From Caulobacter sp. X (GTDB lineage: Bacteria; Pseudomonadota; Alphaproteobacteria; Caulobacterales; Caulobacteraceae), in assembly GCF_002742635.1 (NCBI RefSeq), contig NZ_PEGF01000001.1, positions 868,001 to 932,000 of the forward strand: a stretch of DNA of 64,000 bases, given 5' to 3'. Below are positions 63,884 through 64,000 of this stretch, piece after piece. Both the position numbers and the translations under genes were made by a program. Each line of letters begins with the position of its first letter. Position 1 is the stretch's first letter. The notes under the pieces are model-generated. The model was given only the letters and a program-made list of their open reading frames with translations. It made no database searches and was not told the origin of the DNA.

Positions 63884-64000
63884 ATGTCCAAGGAAGCCGA
63901 TCTGGCCGAGAAGTTCTGGAAGGCCCTGAAGTCCGACCGCACCGTGATGCTGGGCCTCGCCGATCACGAGAACGGTCGCGCCCAGCCGATGACCGCCGTA
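63884..64000 (+). CDS. General stress protein 26/pyridoxamine-phosphate-oxidase family protein (3' end cut)
   Basis: The first 39 codons, MSKEADLAEKFWKALKSDRTVMLGLADHENGRAQPMTAV, match the start of split-barrel flavin/F420-binding proteins of the stress protein 26 group (FWKALKSDRTVMLGL, PMTA). AAGGAG Shine-Dalgarno. The gene runs out of the window. An EcfG-type promoter lies just upstream, which fits a general-stress assignment. Confidence 0.78.
   Translation, partial: MSKEADLAEKFWKALKSDRTVMLGLADHENGRAQPMTAV

Overview
The window is high-GC chromosomal DNA with the gene content of a stalked alphaproteobacterium of the genus Caulobacter or a close relative. The strongest pointers are an adjacent divK-pleD pair whose products have the C. 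crescentus lengths (125 and 454 aa), clpS-clpA and a zinc-ribbon dinB next to them, several TonB-dependent receptors, a CtrA-like half-site pair upstream of divK, and GGAAC-N16-CGTT promoters of the EcfG/SigT type. I see no prophage, insertion sequence, CRISPR array or plasmid gene; it reads as ordinary chromosome with some accessory pockets.

Layout. 1-6.1 kb: end of a plant-polysaccharide locus (a GH43-like blade fused to a GH35 beta-galactosidase, a GH105 unsaturated glucuronyl hydrolase, a GPH-type sugar symporter). 6.1-9.6 kb: a minus-strand operon of an ABC-2 exporter with a DesK/DesR-type two-component system. 9.7-18.7 kb: UDP-xylose synthase-like enzyme, then a TonB receptor, an M1 peptidase and a DUF6702-like protein, then a second TonB receptor and an HTH protein. 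18.7-22.1 kb: a large Oar-like TonB receptor. 22.6-26.9 kb: tRNA-Ser(GCU), an undecaprenyl-phosphate sugar transferase, a Sel1-like protein, a glutathione transferase, an RcnB-like protein and a small secreted protein. 27-31.8 kb: gatB, gatA, gatC and ruvX. 32.6-38.9 kb: pyrB, an inactive-looking pyrC, plsY, dprA and a DUF4160/DUF2442 pair. 39-45.5 kb: topA and rnr. 45.6-53.5 kb: a CE2-like esterase, an aminotransferase, a K+-channel-like protein, an M20 amidohydrolase, a Nudix hydrolase, rpmG and a PhoK-like phosphatase. 53.6-61.2 kb: pleD, divK, a HAD hydrolase, a Mak-type fructokinase, dinB, clpS and clpA. 61.2-64 kb: small proteins, a HIT protein, an ECF sigma factor with a membrane partner, and the start of a stress-type flavoprotein.

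The most interesting regulatory signal is an 18-bp block containing TGAC-N4-GTCA. It occurs only twice as far as I can see, upstream of the ABC/DesKR operon and upstream of the TonB receptor at 15.8 kb, and both copies are followed at identical spacing by GTGAC-N4-GGCACTG. This suggests one regulon linking an inner-membrane exporter, its two-component system and an outer-membrane receptor. Two GGAAC-N16-CGTT sites mark likely general-stress genes. Intergenic GC-rich palindromic repeats occur at 31.8, 32.4, 43.1 and 45.5 kb, and four convergent gene pairs end in a shared CTAG.
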